Shown: piece after piece, positions 16,956-27,355 of the stretch
Layout of the letters: the number at the start of each line of letters is the position of its first letter
Position numbering within the stretch: the first letter of the stretch is position 1
Origin: an uncultured Pseudomonadota bacterium
GTDB lineage: Bacteria > Myxococcota_A > UBA796 > SXON01
Direction of reading: 5' to 3'
Assembly: GCA_903900265.1 (NCBI GenBank)
Contig: CAIUMM010000110.1
Location: 1 to 36,719, forward strand
DNA length: 36,719 nt
The notes under the pieces: model-generated
The model's database searches: none
What the model was told of the DNA's origin: nothing
What the model saw: the letters and a program-made list of their open reading frames with translations, nothing else
Translations under genes and position numbers: made by a program

Positions 16956-19250
16956 GTGAAGGAGCGGCCCGGCTACATTCCCAAGGTGACCCATTCGACC
17001 ACCGGCGAGCTCCGACTTCCCTGCGCACGATGCGGTGCGCGGGTGACGATCGCGGCGCACAGCGACACCGTGCCGATGGGATGTGACCGATGTACGTCGG
17101 GAGTCGCGCGGGGCGTCGCATACACGATCCGACAAGGCCTCTCCCGCATGGTGCTCGACCACGCCAGCGTAGAGCAACGCATCCGCGAAGCCGAGCTCAC
17201 CGGATTGGACTTTGTGCGCTTCGAGGACGGCTCGTGGGGGCCGATCGCCGAGCACCCCAGCTTTCGGAAGCATTTTTTTCCTGGCTCGTCGTCGGTCGCT
17301 GGCAAACCACAGCCGCGGCCCATCGTAGGGCCGGCCAAGGCCAACGGGGTGCGACGCGCGTCCTTGGCCGCCGCAGTGACGCTGGGCGTCGTCGCGCTCG
17401 CGGGCGCCGGCTGGTGGGGAGCCCAAAACGTCGAATTCCCGAAGGAGATCGCGTCTGGAGTCAGCACAGCCCTTCCTGCGGAGGAGGACGCCGTGGAGCT
17501 GAAGCCAGACACAAGCATGGTCGAGCTCGCGACGCGGATCGGTCAGGTCGAAGAACCGCGGATGCTGTTGCTGGCCCAGACTTGGACGGCGCGCTTTCGG
17601 GGCGACCACGCGGGCATGACTGAGGCCGTGCGCTGCGCTGAGCGCGCGGCGGTGCGGAACCCCGACGCCGAGACCCTCGGAATTCTGGCGATGCTGTATG
17701 CTGAGTCCGCGACCGAGCCCGAGCTTCGGGCTGCGGTGCTCCGACGAGCAAAAAACCTGAACCCGGACCACATCGCCGTCCATCGCGCCGATCTGGCCAC
17801 GGCGCTCGTCGAAGGGCGGATCGAAGACGCGCGCGCCGCGGCGTCCCGTTGCCTGCAGCTGGACCGCCGCGACACATGGTGCGCCGCGCAGGCCATTGAC
17901 ATCGCCGATCGGCAGACCGACGAACAGCGGATGCACGCCTACGACACGCTGATCGCGAGCGCGCAGCCCAACCTTGGGATGCTCGTGCGCAAAGCCACCA
18001 CCGCAGCCGTCGAGGCCGGCGCCGATGACGCATGGCCCCGCGTCGAGCGCGCGCTGTTGATGCTGCCCGACAACGCCGAGCTGATCGGCTACCGTGGCGT
18101 ACTCGCGCTCCGATCGGGAGACTTGAAGACCGCGATCGCCACCGCACGAAAATTAGGGGACGAAGCCCCGGCGCGACTGCGCCTCGAGCTGGCGGCGCAT
18201 GACATCGGGGCGGGAAACGCCAAATCGGCCCGAGATTGGCTGGCGCCGATGGCCGCACGGGAACCCGAGGACCACGACGACCGCTTCTGGCTGCACCTCC
18301 ACGGCGCGCAAGCCGACTACCTCGAGGCCCTCAGAAACCCCAGCGCCATGCAGGGTGCGGCGGACTCCGCCGAGAGCGTGCTGGTTGTCCGTCCCACCGA
18401 TCCCACCGCAGCGCAGGTGCGGATGCTGACGGCGCTGGCCTTGGACGATCTGGTGGCGGCGCGGAGAGCGCTCGCCAACGCCGATATGCATGAAGTGCCC
18501 GGACCGGACGCCGCGCAGATCCTATTGACCGCCGTCGATCTGGACCTGCGAAGCAAAGCCACGCGCGAGGCCCTGCCCCGGCTGGAGCAGGCGCAACGGG
18601 CCGATCCGCTCGCGCCTGACGTGTGGCTTTGGACAGCGACTGCGGGCTTAGAGGCCCACGATCCGTCCATCGCGGTGGAGGGTCTACAAGCAGCTGTGGT
18701 CCACGTGGATGGCACGGCAGCCCGGCGCAATCCGCTGATCTATTCCCTGCCCCGGCCTGCTGACCCGGCGCGGGTGACGTCCCTGCTCCACGCGCTGTTG
18801 GACGGCGTCGCTGGGCAAGAAGATCGGTTGACGCTGAGCCTCGCGGTGGTGGATTGGCTGAGCGGCAAGCCCGACGCCGCGCTCGCTGGGATTCAGGGCC
18901 TGGTCAAAGAAGGCACCAACCCCTACGCGCTGGTGCTCGCTGCGCGCATCAGCTTGGCAAAAGGAAACGCCGCCGCAGCGCTTCCTTGGGCGGAAGCAGC
19001 GGCCGGGCAGCGCCCCAAAGAGAGCGGCTTCCAGCTGTTGCGGGCGCAATGCTTGCACGCGCTCGGTCGGGACGCCGACGCACGCAAGGCGCTCGCCTAC
19101 GTGAGCGACAGCGATCTGGGCGCGGGCTACCCGCTTTTTCTGGCGCAGATGAGCCGGGACGACAAGGCGGAGGCCACGCGACAGGCCAAGGCCGCACTGA
19201 AGTTGGACCCCTACAATCCGGACGCCGTCGGTCTGATCAGCCTGCGGTAG
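16956..19250 (+). CDS. Zinc-ribbon, single-TM, TPR-rich protein
   Basis: 764 aa from a GTG at 16956 with GGAG 5 bases upstream. The N-terminus has a four-cysteine zinc ribbon (CARC at 23-26, CDRC at 43-46), then a small domain around FVRFEDGSWGPI, and a transmembrane helix at about 135-155. The long C-terminal part is a solenoid of degenerate TPR-like helical pairs, with an orthodox unit at the end (KAALKLDPYNPDA). In Myxococcota such proteins are common and usually act as envelope scaffolds; the partner is unknown. It is the only plus-strand gene between two minus-strand runs. Confidence 0.75.
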   Translation: MKERPGYIPKVTHSTTGELRLPCARCGARVTIAAHSDTVPMGCDRCTSGVARGVAYTIRQGLSRMVLDHASVEQRIREAELTGLDFVRFEDGSWGPIAEHPSFRKHFFPGSSSVAGKPQPRPIVGPAKANGVRRASLAAAVTLGVVALAGAGWWGAQNVEFPKEIASGVSTALPAEEDAVELKPDTSMVELATRIGQVEEPRMLLLAQTWTARFRGDHAGMTEAVRCAERAAVRNPDAETLGILAMLYAESATEPELRAAVLRRAKNLNPDHIAVHRADLATALVEGRIEDARAAASRCLQLDRRDTWCAAQAIDIADRQTDEQRMHAYDTLIASAQPNLGMLVRKATTAAVEAGADDAWPRVERALLMLPDNAELIGYRGVLALRSGDLKTAIATARKLGDEAPARLRLELAAHDIGAGNAKSARDWLAPMAAREPEDHDDRFWLHLHGAQADYLEALRNPSAMQGAADSAESVLVVRPTDPTAAQVRMLTALALDDLVAARRALANADMHEVPGPDAAQILLTAVDLDLRSKATREALPRLEQAQRADPLAPDVWLWTATAGLEAHDPSIAVEGLQAAVVHVDGTAARRNPLIYSLPRPADPARVTSLLHALLDGVAGQEDRLTLSLAVVDWLSGKPDAALAGIQGLVKEGTNPYALVLAARISLAKGNAAAALPWAEAAAGQRPKESGFQLLRAQCLHALGRDADARKALAYVSDSDLGAGYPLFLAQMSRDDKAEATRQAKAALKLDPYNPDAVGLISLR

Positions 19251-19252
19251 CG

Positions 19253-19888
19253 CTACGGCGCCACCGGGAACCGAAAGCGCCCGTAGGGATCGACCGGGAC
19301 GTCCAAGGGCTCCCCTGCGCCGAGCCGGTACTCTCCGAGGCACAGGCCGCCATAGCGCGCGCGCCGAGCCAGAGAGGTGCCCGCGACGTCGGGGAGGCCG
19401 GTCGACGCAGGCACCACCAAGCAAACCCGCGCGGCAGCGGTCAAGCCGGCGAGGACAAAGTCCGCCGGGCCACCGAAGAACATGCTGCGTCCGTGCGCTT
19501 TGTGGTCGTTTGGCGAAACTGGACCGGAGCGGAGGTCGAACCAGGGCGGGTTGCTGACGACCAGATCCACGGCCGGCAAGCGGAGCGACCGCACATCGCC
19601 CCACAGCACCGATACGCGCGCGCCGTTCTCGGCGATGGAGCGCTCCAGCATCGGACGCCAGCGCTCGTCCCGCTCCACCGCGACGACGTCCACGCTCTGA
19701 CTCGCGAGCAGCAGCGCGACGATCCCGCTCCCGGTGCCGAGATCGACGGCAGATCGCACCGGCCCGCCGTCCAGCGCGAACGACGCGAGCGCGTACGCCT
19801 CCACCCCGAATCGGTAGCCCTTCCGCGGCTGATAGCACACAAAGCCCGGACAGGGTGTCTCTCGCGACCATTCTTCAGCGGGGATCAC
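19253..19888 (-). CDS. TrmN6-like SAM-dependent methyltransferase
   Basis: 211 aa from the GTG at 19888. A class I methyltransferase with VDLGTGSGIVALLLA (SAM loop), VVAVERDE (acidic strand end) and NPPW, the motif of N6-adenine and related amino-methylating enzymes; QPRKGYRFGVEAYALASF at the N-terminus resembles the TrmN6/YfiC family, which modifies A37 of tRNA1(Val). I prefer the GTG at 19888 because its GTGA overlaps the purD stop by 4 bp; an alternative GTG at 19930 has a GGAG upstream but would overlap purD by 46 bp. It is the last gene of the bio-pur run. Confidence 0.75.
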   Translation of the reverse strand: MIPAEEWSRETPCPGFVCYQPRKGYRFGVEAYALASFALDGGPVRSAVDLGTGSGIVALLLASQSVDVVAVERDERWRPMLERSIAENGARVSVLWGDVRSLRLPAVDLVVSNPPWFDLRSGPVSPNDHKAHGRSMFFGGPADFVLAGLTAAARVCLVVPASTGLPDVAGTSLARRARYGGLCLGEYRLGAGEPLDVPVDPYGRFRFPVAP

Positions 19889-21090
19889 CCGGCAGAACCC
19901 CAGCCCGAAGCACCGATGTCCGTGCGCCACGAAGCTCCGGCGAACACGACCTCACGCACCCCGGCGTACGCACGTTCTCGCGCCGTCTCTGCGCTTGGAC
20001 CAAGCCCGGTGACGCCCAACACGCGCCCTCCAACGGCGCGCAAGGCTTCGCCGACGCGACGCGTGCCCGAGTGAAACACCACCAGATCGGCCGCATCGGC
20101 CGGGAGCGCGGTGATCGCGGCGTCCGCGCTGCGCTCCGGGTACCCTTCGCCGGTCACCACCACACAGCAGGCATGCCCGACCCGCGTCTTCAACGACGGC
20201 CCGGGCAAGCGGCCACGCGCCGCGCCGACTAGCCAAGGCGCAAGGTCCTCCTCCAACAGCGCCATCAGCACCTGACACTCCGGATCGCCAAAGCGCGCGT
20301 TGAACTCCAACAGCTTCGGCCCCTTCTGGGTGAGCATGAAGCCGCCGAACAGCACGCCCCGAAACGGGGTGCCTTCGTGCGCCATGGCCGTGACGGCGCG
20401 CTGAAGGATCTCGACACACTCCTCCCGCTCGGGGATGACCACCGGCGCGACAGCGCCCATGCCGCCGGTGTTCGGGCCGCGATCGCCATCGAAGCGCCGC
20501 TTGTGGTCACGCGCGCAAGGCAACGGCACGATCCGCGTGCCATCGGAGATCGCGAGCACGCTGACCTCGGGCCCTTCAAGGCGCTCTTCGAGCAAGATGC
20601 GCCCCTCGGGCTGCATGCGCGCGGCTTCAGCCACCGCACGGCGCACCTCGGCCGCGTCCGAGCACACCCACACGCCTTTTCCGGCGGCGAGCCCGTCCAC
20701 CTTCACGACGCCGTCGTCCATCGTCGGCAGCGGCTGCCCCGCAGCGATCACCTGCGCGCGGGCCGTCGGCAAACCGTGGCGCAGCATGAACTCCTTGGAC
20801 CAAACCTTGGAGGTCTCCAAGCGCGCAGCCGCACGGGTAGGCCCGAACGCGGGGATCGACAAGGCATCAAGCTGATCGACCAAGCCCGCCGCGAGCGGAG
20901 CCTCCGGCCCGATCACCACCAGGTCCGGCTGAATCGCCCGAGCGCGTTCCAGCGGATCGCCCACTTCCACAACCCCCAGCGCTGCGAACGCAGGATTGTC
21001 GCTTGAAAAGTGCAGGGTGTGCCCGTGGCGCGCCAAGGCCCACCCCAGCGCGTGCTCACGCCCGCCACCGCCTACGACGAGAATCTTCAT
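19885..21090 (-). CDS. purD: Phosphoribosylamine-glycine ligase PurD
   Basis: 401 aa. ATP-grasp enzyme making glycinamide ribonucleotide in de novo purine synthesis. MKILVVGGGGREHALGWAL at the start (ATG at 21090), KVDGLAAGKGVWV in the ATP-grasp region, CARDHKRRFDGDRGPNTGGM and LLEFNARFGDPECQ are all hallmark PurD segments. Length is close to the usual 420. It follows purH by 22 bp and overlaps the methyltransferase start by 4 bp. Confidence 0.95.
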   Translation of the reverse strand: MKILVVGGGGREHALGWALARHGHTLHFSSDNPAFAALGVVEVGDPLERARAIQPDLVVIGPEAPLAAGLVDQLDALSIPAFGPTRAAARLETSKVWSKEFMLRHGLPTARAQVIAAGQPLPTMDDGVVKVDGLAAGKGVWVCSDAAEVRRAVAEAARMQPEGRILLEERLEGPEVSVLAISDGTRIVPLPCARDHKRRFDGDRGPNTGGMGAVAPVVIPEREECVEILQRAVTAMAHEGTPFRGVLFGGFMLTQKGPKLLEFNARFGDPECQVLMALLEEDLAPWLVGAARGRLPGPSLKTRVGHACCVVVTGEGYPERSADAAITALPADAADLVVFHSGTRRVGEALRAVGGRVLGVTGLGPSAETARERAYAGVREVVFAGASWRTDIGASGWGSAG

Positions 21091-21112
21091 GGACAAGCTC
21101 CCAAGCAATGGC

Positions 21113-22669
<1,557 letters not shown>

Positions 22670-22692
22670 AGACGCTCCTTGGCACAGCCCGG

Positions 22693-23832
22693 TTAGCCCG
22701 AAATGCCCCGCCCGGCGCGCTGTTCGGGCACAGAGTTTCGACCCGGCAGCAGCACCTCGGCGAGCGCTCCGAGCAGCCTGTCGACCTGATCGGCGTCATG
22801 CTCAGCCGACAGCGTGATGCGCAGGCGCTCCTGCCCCCGCGCGACCGTCGGATAGCGCACCGCGCCGACCAGAAACCCGCGCCCAAGCAACGCGTGCGCA
22901 GCGGCCATCGTGCTCGCGCCGGTGAGGATCGGCACGATATGCGCGCTCCCCAGGGCGGGAATTCCAAGCTGCGCGAGCCCGCTCCGCAGCCGCTGCGTCG
23001 CAGCACGTAGCTGCTCCCGCCGCGCGTCCGTCGCGAGCTCCAAGCCCACGCGCGCAGCCGCCGCCACACCCTCCGGCATCGCGGTGGTGTAGATGAACGG
23101 CCGCGAGGCCGAGACGAGGATCTCCCGCACCGCCGGCGGCCCGACCACAAAGGCGCCGGCCGCGCCAAAGGCCTTGCCGAGCGTCCCGACGATGATGTCG
23201 GGGGTAATTCCCAGCGTAGCTGCATATCCCCTGCCCTGCGGCCCGATGCAGCCCACGGCGTGCGCCTCGTCCACGACGAGCAGCGGCACATTTGGCAGCG
23301 CAGGCAGCGGCGGGAAGTCCCCGTCCATCGAATACAAGCCTTCTACGGCGATCGCGGTGGTGTCCGAAGGAACCTCACTGGAGCCGTGCGGCAGAATCGC
23401 CCGGCGCGCTTTGGAGAGGCGCAGGCCGTCGATGATCGAGGCGTGGTTGAGCGCGTCCGAAGCCACGAGGTCGTCCGCGTCAAACAGCGCAGAGTACACC
23501 GCGAGGTTCGCGAGATACCCGCTGCCGAAGAGCGTGGCCGGGCGGCCGAACAAGGCGCTCAGCGCCTCCTCCAGCGCCTCGTGACCACGTCGGTTCCCCG
23601 AGATCAACCGCGCCGCGCCCGAGCCTCCCGACGCCATCGCCGCCTTCACCTCGGGATGCTCAGCGAGGCCCAAGTAGTCGTTGGAGCTGAACACGTCGTA
23701 GACGATGCCCGCGGGCCCCTCCGGCCAGCGAGCGCGGGTCGCCCCCACCGGAACCAAGGCGCGCAGCGTGCGCCGAAGTCCGTCGTGCTCGATCTGCTCA
23801 GCGCGGCGCTGCCACCGTCCGTAGCGGCTCAC
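22693..23832 (-). CDS. bioF: 8-amino-7-oxononanoate synthase BioF
   Basis: 379 aa PLP enzyme joining pimeloyl-ACP/CoA and L-alanine, the first step of biotin ring assembly. The open frame extends well upstream, but the GTG at 23832 overlaps the bioB stop (GTGA) and gives the family's length. Motifs: FSSNDYLGLAEHPEV, GSGAARLISGN, LNHASIIDG, VDEAHAVG and the PLP-lysine loop GTLGKAFG. CoA ligase or KBL paralogues share the fold, but the bioB neighbour settles the assignment. Confidence 0.92.
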   Translation of the reverse strand: MSRYGRWQRRAEQIEHDGLRRTLRALVPVGATRARWPEGPAGIVYDVFSSNDYLGLAEHPEVKAAMASGGSGAARLISGNRRGHEALEEALSALFGRPATLFGSGYLANLAVYSALFDADDLVASDALNHASIIDGLRLSKARRAILPHGSSEVPSDTTAIAVEGLYSMDGDFPPLPALPNVPLLVVDEAHAVGCIGPQGRGYAATLGITPDIIVGTLGKAFGAAGAFVVGPPAVREILVSASRPFIYTTAMPEGVAAAARVGLELATDARREQLRAATQRLRSGLAQLGIPALGSAHIVPILTGASTMAAAHALLGRGFLVGAVRYPTVARGQERLRITLSAEHDADQVDRLLGALAEVLLPGRNSVPEQRAGRGISG

Positions 23833-24902
23833 GCCACGCCGTTGGAATCCGTGCCTTCTACGCGCACAGTAGGGCGAAGGCTGGGGGGATGCGGCTTGTG
23901 CGGGGGCGGGCGGATCACCATGCCCTCGCGCTCGATCATCTGGAGGTCTTCGTCGGCCTCCCGACCCGCGGTGGTCAGGTAGTTGCCGAGCATGACGCCG
24001 TTGGCGCCGGCGCGGAAGATCTCGGTTTGCCGCTCGCCGAGGTTGACGCTGCGGCCGCCACACACGATCAGGTCTTTGGTCGGCAGCACAAGGCGGAAGA
24101 TCGCGATGATCTTGAGGCAGTCCTCCGCCGACAGCTCGCGGTTCTCCTCCAACGGGGTGCCGGGGCGCGGGTTCAAAAAGTTGAGCGGCACGGAGTCGAC
24201 GTTGAGCTCCCGAAGCTCCATCGCCAGCTCGACGCGCTGCGCCCAGCTCTCGCCCATGCCGAAGATGCCGCCCGAGCAGGTGTACATGCCAAGGTCGCGC
24301 GCGGCCTTGATGGTGTCGACCTCTTCGTCGTAAGTGTGGCTGCTGACGATGCTCGCGTGGAACGAACGCGCCGTCTCCAAGTTGTGATGCACCGCTTGCA
24401 TGCCCGCTTCTTTGAGCTCGGCGAGGTGCTCCTTGGACATCAGCCCCAACGAAGCGCAGGTCTGCATCCCGGTGTCCTCGCGGATCGCCGAGACCGCGGC
24501 CTTCATCGTGTCCAGCTCTTTGCGGTTGGTCATCGCGCGACCGCTGGCGACGAGGCTGAACTCCCGCACGCCGTTCTCCCACGCCTGCTTGGCTTCGGAC
24601 CGCAGCGTCTCGACGTCTTTGAGCTGGTACTTCGGCGCGTCGGTAGTGAAGTGCGCAGACTGGCTGCAGAAGCTGCACACCTCAGGGCAACGACCCGACT
24701 TGGCGTTGGAGATGCCGCAGGTGTTGACGAAGTTGCCCTTGTGTTCGCGACGCACGGCCTGCGCGACCTGCCAGAGACGCTCTAAGTCCTGAGGGTCGGA
24801 CAGGCGCACGATGGCGAGAGCCTGCGCGTCCGAGATGCCGATGCCACGTTCGGCGTCGGCTTCGATTTGGGTCCAGTCGAGGATCGATGAAGTTGCAGAC
24901 AT
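23829..24902 (-). CDS. bioB: Biotin synthase BioB
   Basis: 357 aa radical SAM enzyme inserting sulfur into dethiobiotin. The cluster motif is C72PEVCSFC79 (Cys72, 76, 79). Clear BioB segments include MQAVHHNLETA, SSHTYDEEVDTI, CSGGIFGMGES and NFLNPRPGTPLEE. Residues matching E. coli Cys128 (TCASLG), Cys188 (TCSGGI) and Arg260 (CGGR) are present, but the position of E. coli Cys97, a ligand of the auxiliary cluster, is Ser (EFSLVASG). This is the pattern of the other BioB branch, common in Firmicutes. It starts the bioB-bioF-purH-purD run; bioA and bioD are absent. Confidence 0.93.
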   Translation of the reverse strand: MSATSSILDWTQIEADAERGIGISDAQALAIVRLSDPQDLERLWQVAQAVRREHKGNFVNTCGISNAKSGRCPEVCSFCSQSAHFTTDAPKYQLKDVETLRSEAKQAWENGVREFSLVASGRAMTNRKELDTMKAAVSAIREDTGMQTCASLGLMSKEHLAELKEAGMQAVHHNLETARSFHASIVSSHTYDEEVDTIKAARDLGMYTCSGGIFGMGESWAQRVELAMELRELNVDSVPLNFLNPRPGTPLEENRELSAEDCLKIIAIFRLVLPTKDLIVCGGRSVNLGERQTEIFRAGANGVMLGNYLTTAGREADEDLQMIEREGMVIRPPPHKPHPPSLRPTVRVEGTDSNGVA

Positions 24903-24936
24903 CAGGCAGGCTCCGCGAACGGCCCGCCTAACGCGA

Positions 24937-25920
24937 TCAACGCGCGCGGCGACGAAGCAGCATCATCCCAGCGAGCAGTCCGCCCAAACTGGCGAGCGAG
25001 CCCGAGGGAGCGCTGGCGCAGCCACAGCCCTCGGCGCTGAGGTCCAACGCGTTGCCCCCGTTGCCGGTGCCGTCCCCGTTGCCTCCACCGCCGCCACCGC
25101 CACCGCCGCCGGTGTCATCGACGCTGCCGCATTCCAGATCCGCGCCGTCACAGTCCTGATCGACGCCATCGCCGCAGACCTCGAGCCCGCCGGACGCGAT
25201 CGACGTGTCGTTGTCGTTGCAATCCACGCCGCCGGCCTCAAGCGCCGCCTGACCATCGCCGTCTACGTCGGTGAGATCGCTGCCGTCGCAGTCCTGATCG
25301 ATGCCGTCGTAAGGAACCTCCTCCGTAGCGAGCCCGACCGCCGGGTTGTTGTCGTCGCAGTCCGACCCGCCCCAAGTTTCAGCGACAACGCCGTCGCCAT
25401 CGACGTCGGCGTCCTCGGAGTCGATCTCCATGTAGTAGTAATACCCTTCGGAGGTGGCCTGAAAGGTAGCGGGGGGGCTGCTGGACTCGTAGCGGAAGCC
25501 GCCGGTGACCCGCCCAAACCACGGGTTGTCGCTGCGGTTGGTGTAGTAGTAGTACCAAGTGTCGGGCATCCACGCGCCGATCGCGTAGGTTTGACGAGGC
25601 TCGACCACCCAGCTGATGCCGGCGGCGGTCGCCCAGCCGAATTCCGAGGAGGGCAAGTTGGTAGCGTTCACCTGATCGACCAGCTCGTAGGTCGACCCGT
25701 TCAGGTGGTAGAGCACGATGATCGGCGTGCCGGACGAGCCGGAATTTTTGACTCCAAAGCGCACTTCGGTCATCGCCGCGGCGTCCGTGGCGGTGAACTG
25801 CACCAGCTTCAGCATCTGGCCTTGGGCGTTGTACGTGTCGGTTCCACCGATCGTGTCGGTCTGAGACGCGTGGGCAACACCACCGAGCAAGGACGACACA
25901 GCAAGAAGCATCAAGGACAT
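24937..25920 (-). CDS. Secreted MopE-like protein with MYXO-CTERM-like sorting tail
   Basis: 327 aa from the ATG at 25920 (in-frame ORF reaches 26004). Signal peptide to about residue 18 (VAHA). A beta-rich, Tyr-rich domain (about 20-165, with DTWYYYYTNRSDNPWFGR) resembles a carbohydrate-binding or choice-of-anchor module. MopE-type units follow (DCDDNNPAVG, DGIDQDCDGSD, DCNDNDTSI, DGVDQDCDGAD), then a poly-Gly linker. The C-terminus GCGCASAPSG, a hydrophobic helix and RRRAR form a MYXO-CTERM-like anchor, which in Myxococcota is thought to direct processing and surface attachment. Function of the domain unknown. Confidence 0.78.
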   Translation of the reverse strand: MSLMLLAVSSLLGGVAHASQTDTIGGTDTYNAQGQMLKLVQFTATDAAAMTEVRFGVKNSGSSGTPIIVLYHLNGSTYELVDQVNATNLPSSEFGWATAAGISWVVEPRQTYAIGAWMPDTWYYYYTNRSDNPWFGRVTGGFRYESSSPPATFQATSEGYYYYMEIDSEDADVDGDGVVAETWGGSDCDDNNPAVGLATEEVPYDGIDQDCDGSDLTDVDGDGQAALEAGGVDCNDNDTSIASGGLEVCGDGVDQDCDGADLECGSVDDTGGGGGGGGGGNGDGTGNGGNALDLSAEGCGCASAPSGSLASLGGLLAGMMLLRRRAR

Positions 25921-25985
25921 AGGGACTCCGGTCAGCACGCAGTCTACCCGATCCCTCGCCAATCCGCCGGATTCAACCCGAGCCG

Positions 25986-26813
25986 CTATTTTGTAGCCAA
26001 CCACCCGTCGAGGTCATCCGCGCCCTTGCTCATCGAGTTGACGACGATGCCCAGCACGACATCTTCGGGGGGTGCACCGGAGCCAAGCTGGGCGACCATC
26101 CAGGTGGCCTGAATGCTGCGGGAGCCTGAACCATCTACGCCAGGAATGAACATCCATACGTAATATTGTTGGTCTACCGAGAGGAAGTCGAGGCTGACCG
26201 TCGCGGGGGTGCGCATCCACGTCCGCTCGATCGCCACGCGGCCATAGTCCGCGGTCTCGACCCACCGGTACTGCACCATCGAATCGACCTCGACGGTGAC
26301 GACGCTGTAGTCGATGGTGCTGAAGGTCTCAGCTTGCAACGACGCGCAGTCGCCGGCCAAGAAGCACTCAGGGTCCTCGTCAAAAGTTCGTGAAAACGTT
26401 TCATAATTATCCGGGTAGATCGCCATCATGTCGTCTCCGACGAGGGCCGACACCAGATCGGTGATCGCGTACTCGGACGTGTGGCCGACGGCCGCGCCCT
26501 TCACGCCATCGAGGGAGCGCTCGCCGTCGTTCAGCGCGTTCACCGAGTCGTCCGACAAGGTGTTCACCGAGTAGCCTTCGATGGTCGAGTCGATGTTGAC
26601 GTCGAGCCACGCGTCGAGGTTGATGGCGCCGGCCTCGAGCGCCAGCGTGTCGTCGTCATCGTTGGCGTGCTCAAAAAGATAGCCGCACAGCTCATCCAGC
26701 TCCATCGGAGCCTCAGGGAGCGGCCTGCACCCGACGAGGGCGCCGAAACCTACGCCCAGCGCGACGACCTGGGTGAACTTCGGGAGCGCGCAGGGTTGGG
26801 ACAGGGTTCGCAT
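25986..26813 (-). CDS. Hypothetical lipoprotein
   Basis: 275 aa, no family recognised. The N-terminal signal ends in lipobox GALVGC, followed by a mature acidic domain (HANDDDDTLALEAGAINLDAWLD) with a C-terminal beta-rich part (YRWVETADYGRVAIERTWM ... YYVWMFIPGVDGSGSR). Three further Cys lie in LCGYL and ECFLAGDCASL. It probably faces the periplasm or the cell surface. Same strand as the MYXO-CTERM gene downstream (65-bp gap) and rnpB upstream. Confidence 0.65.
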   Translation of the reverse strand: MRTLSQPCALPKFTQVVALGVGFGALVGCRPLPEAPMELDELCGYLFEHANDDDDTLALEAGAINLDAWLDVNIDSTIEGYSVNTLSDDSVNALNDGERSLDGVKGAAVGHTSEYAITDLVSALVGDDMMAIYPDNYETFSRTFDEDPECFLAGDCASLQAETFSTIDYSVVTVEVDSMVQYRWVETADYGRVAIERTWMRTPATVSLDFLSVDQQYYVWMFIPGVDGSGSRSIQATWMVAQLGSGAPPEDVVLGIVVNSMSKGADDLDGWLATK

Positions 26814-26851
26814 GGCGCCACTCTACGCGAATCGGGGGTGGCGTGCGTTGA

Positions 26852-27328
26852 AAATGAGTCAAAGGCGCTCGTAAGCGGAGTTCTGTGCCCGAGCTTTGTC
26901 ACCATCGCTCGGGCGGAAGCCATTCCTCTACGTCGGCCGTTACCGGACGACTTTAGCAGCCAACCCGGATCCATACGCGGGCAACGCGGACCCTTCTTGG
27001 CCTTGCTCCGAAGGGGGTTTACCTGGCCACCCCTGTCACCAGGAGTGCCGGTGCGCTCTTACCGCACCCTTTCAACCTGACCGGGGCCTTACGACCCCCC
27101 GACCTCGCCGATGCATGACCCCGCTCACCCGAAGGTTCGTGAGGATAACTGCGGCAAGTTTGGAGGCGCCCGACCCTTTGGGGGTCATCGGCGTCCTGGC
27201 GGTCTTCTCTCTGTTGCACTTTCCTCCAGCTCACGCTGACTGGGCGTTACCCAGCCTCCTGCCCTGTGGAGCTCCGACTTTCCTCCCGCAGGTCTCCCTG
27301 CCGGCGGCTTCCTGAGCGCCTTTGACTC
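26852..27328 (-). ncRNA. rnpB: RNase P RNA (class A)
   Basis: This fills an otherwise gene-free stretch of about 540 bases. On the minus strand, GAGTCAAAGGCGCTC (27328 down to 27314) pairs perfectly with GAGCGCCTTTGACTC (26870 down to 26856): the 15-bp P1 helix closing the RNA. Conserved pieces follow in order: GGGAGGAAAGTCGGAGCTCC (CR I), CAGGGCAGGAGGCTGGGTAACGCC in part, GGTAAGAGCGCACCGG, and near the 3' end ACAGAACTCCGCTTAC (CR V). A short U-rich tail follows P1. At roughly 475 nt it is longer than the 350-400 nt of most class A RNAs, mainly through an enlarged P12-like arm around 27080-27200. RNase P matures the 5' ends of tRNAs. Confidence 0.93.
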
Positions 27329-27355
27329 GGGCGGCGTGTAACCGCTCTTGGAGCC

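Noticed and set aside
23833..24678. Long upstream extension of the bioF frame
   Set aside because: It runs antiparallel-free through bioB in another frame and has no BioF similarity; the GTG at 23832 fits.
25085..25113. GCC/CCG-rich run as an independent repeat element
   Set aside because: It codes a poly-Gly linker in the MYXO-CTERM-like protein.
26871..27315. Several small ORFs on both strands
   Set aside because: The DNA is explained by RNase P RNA with paired P1 and conserved cores.
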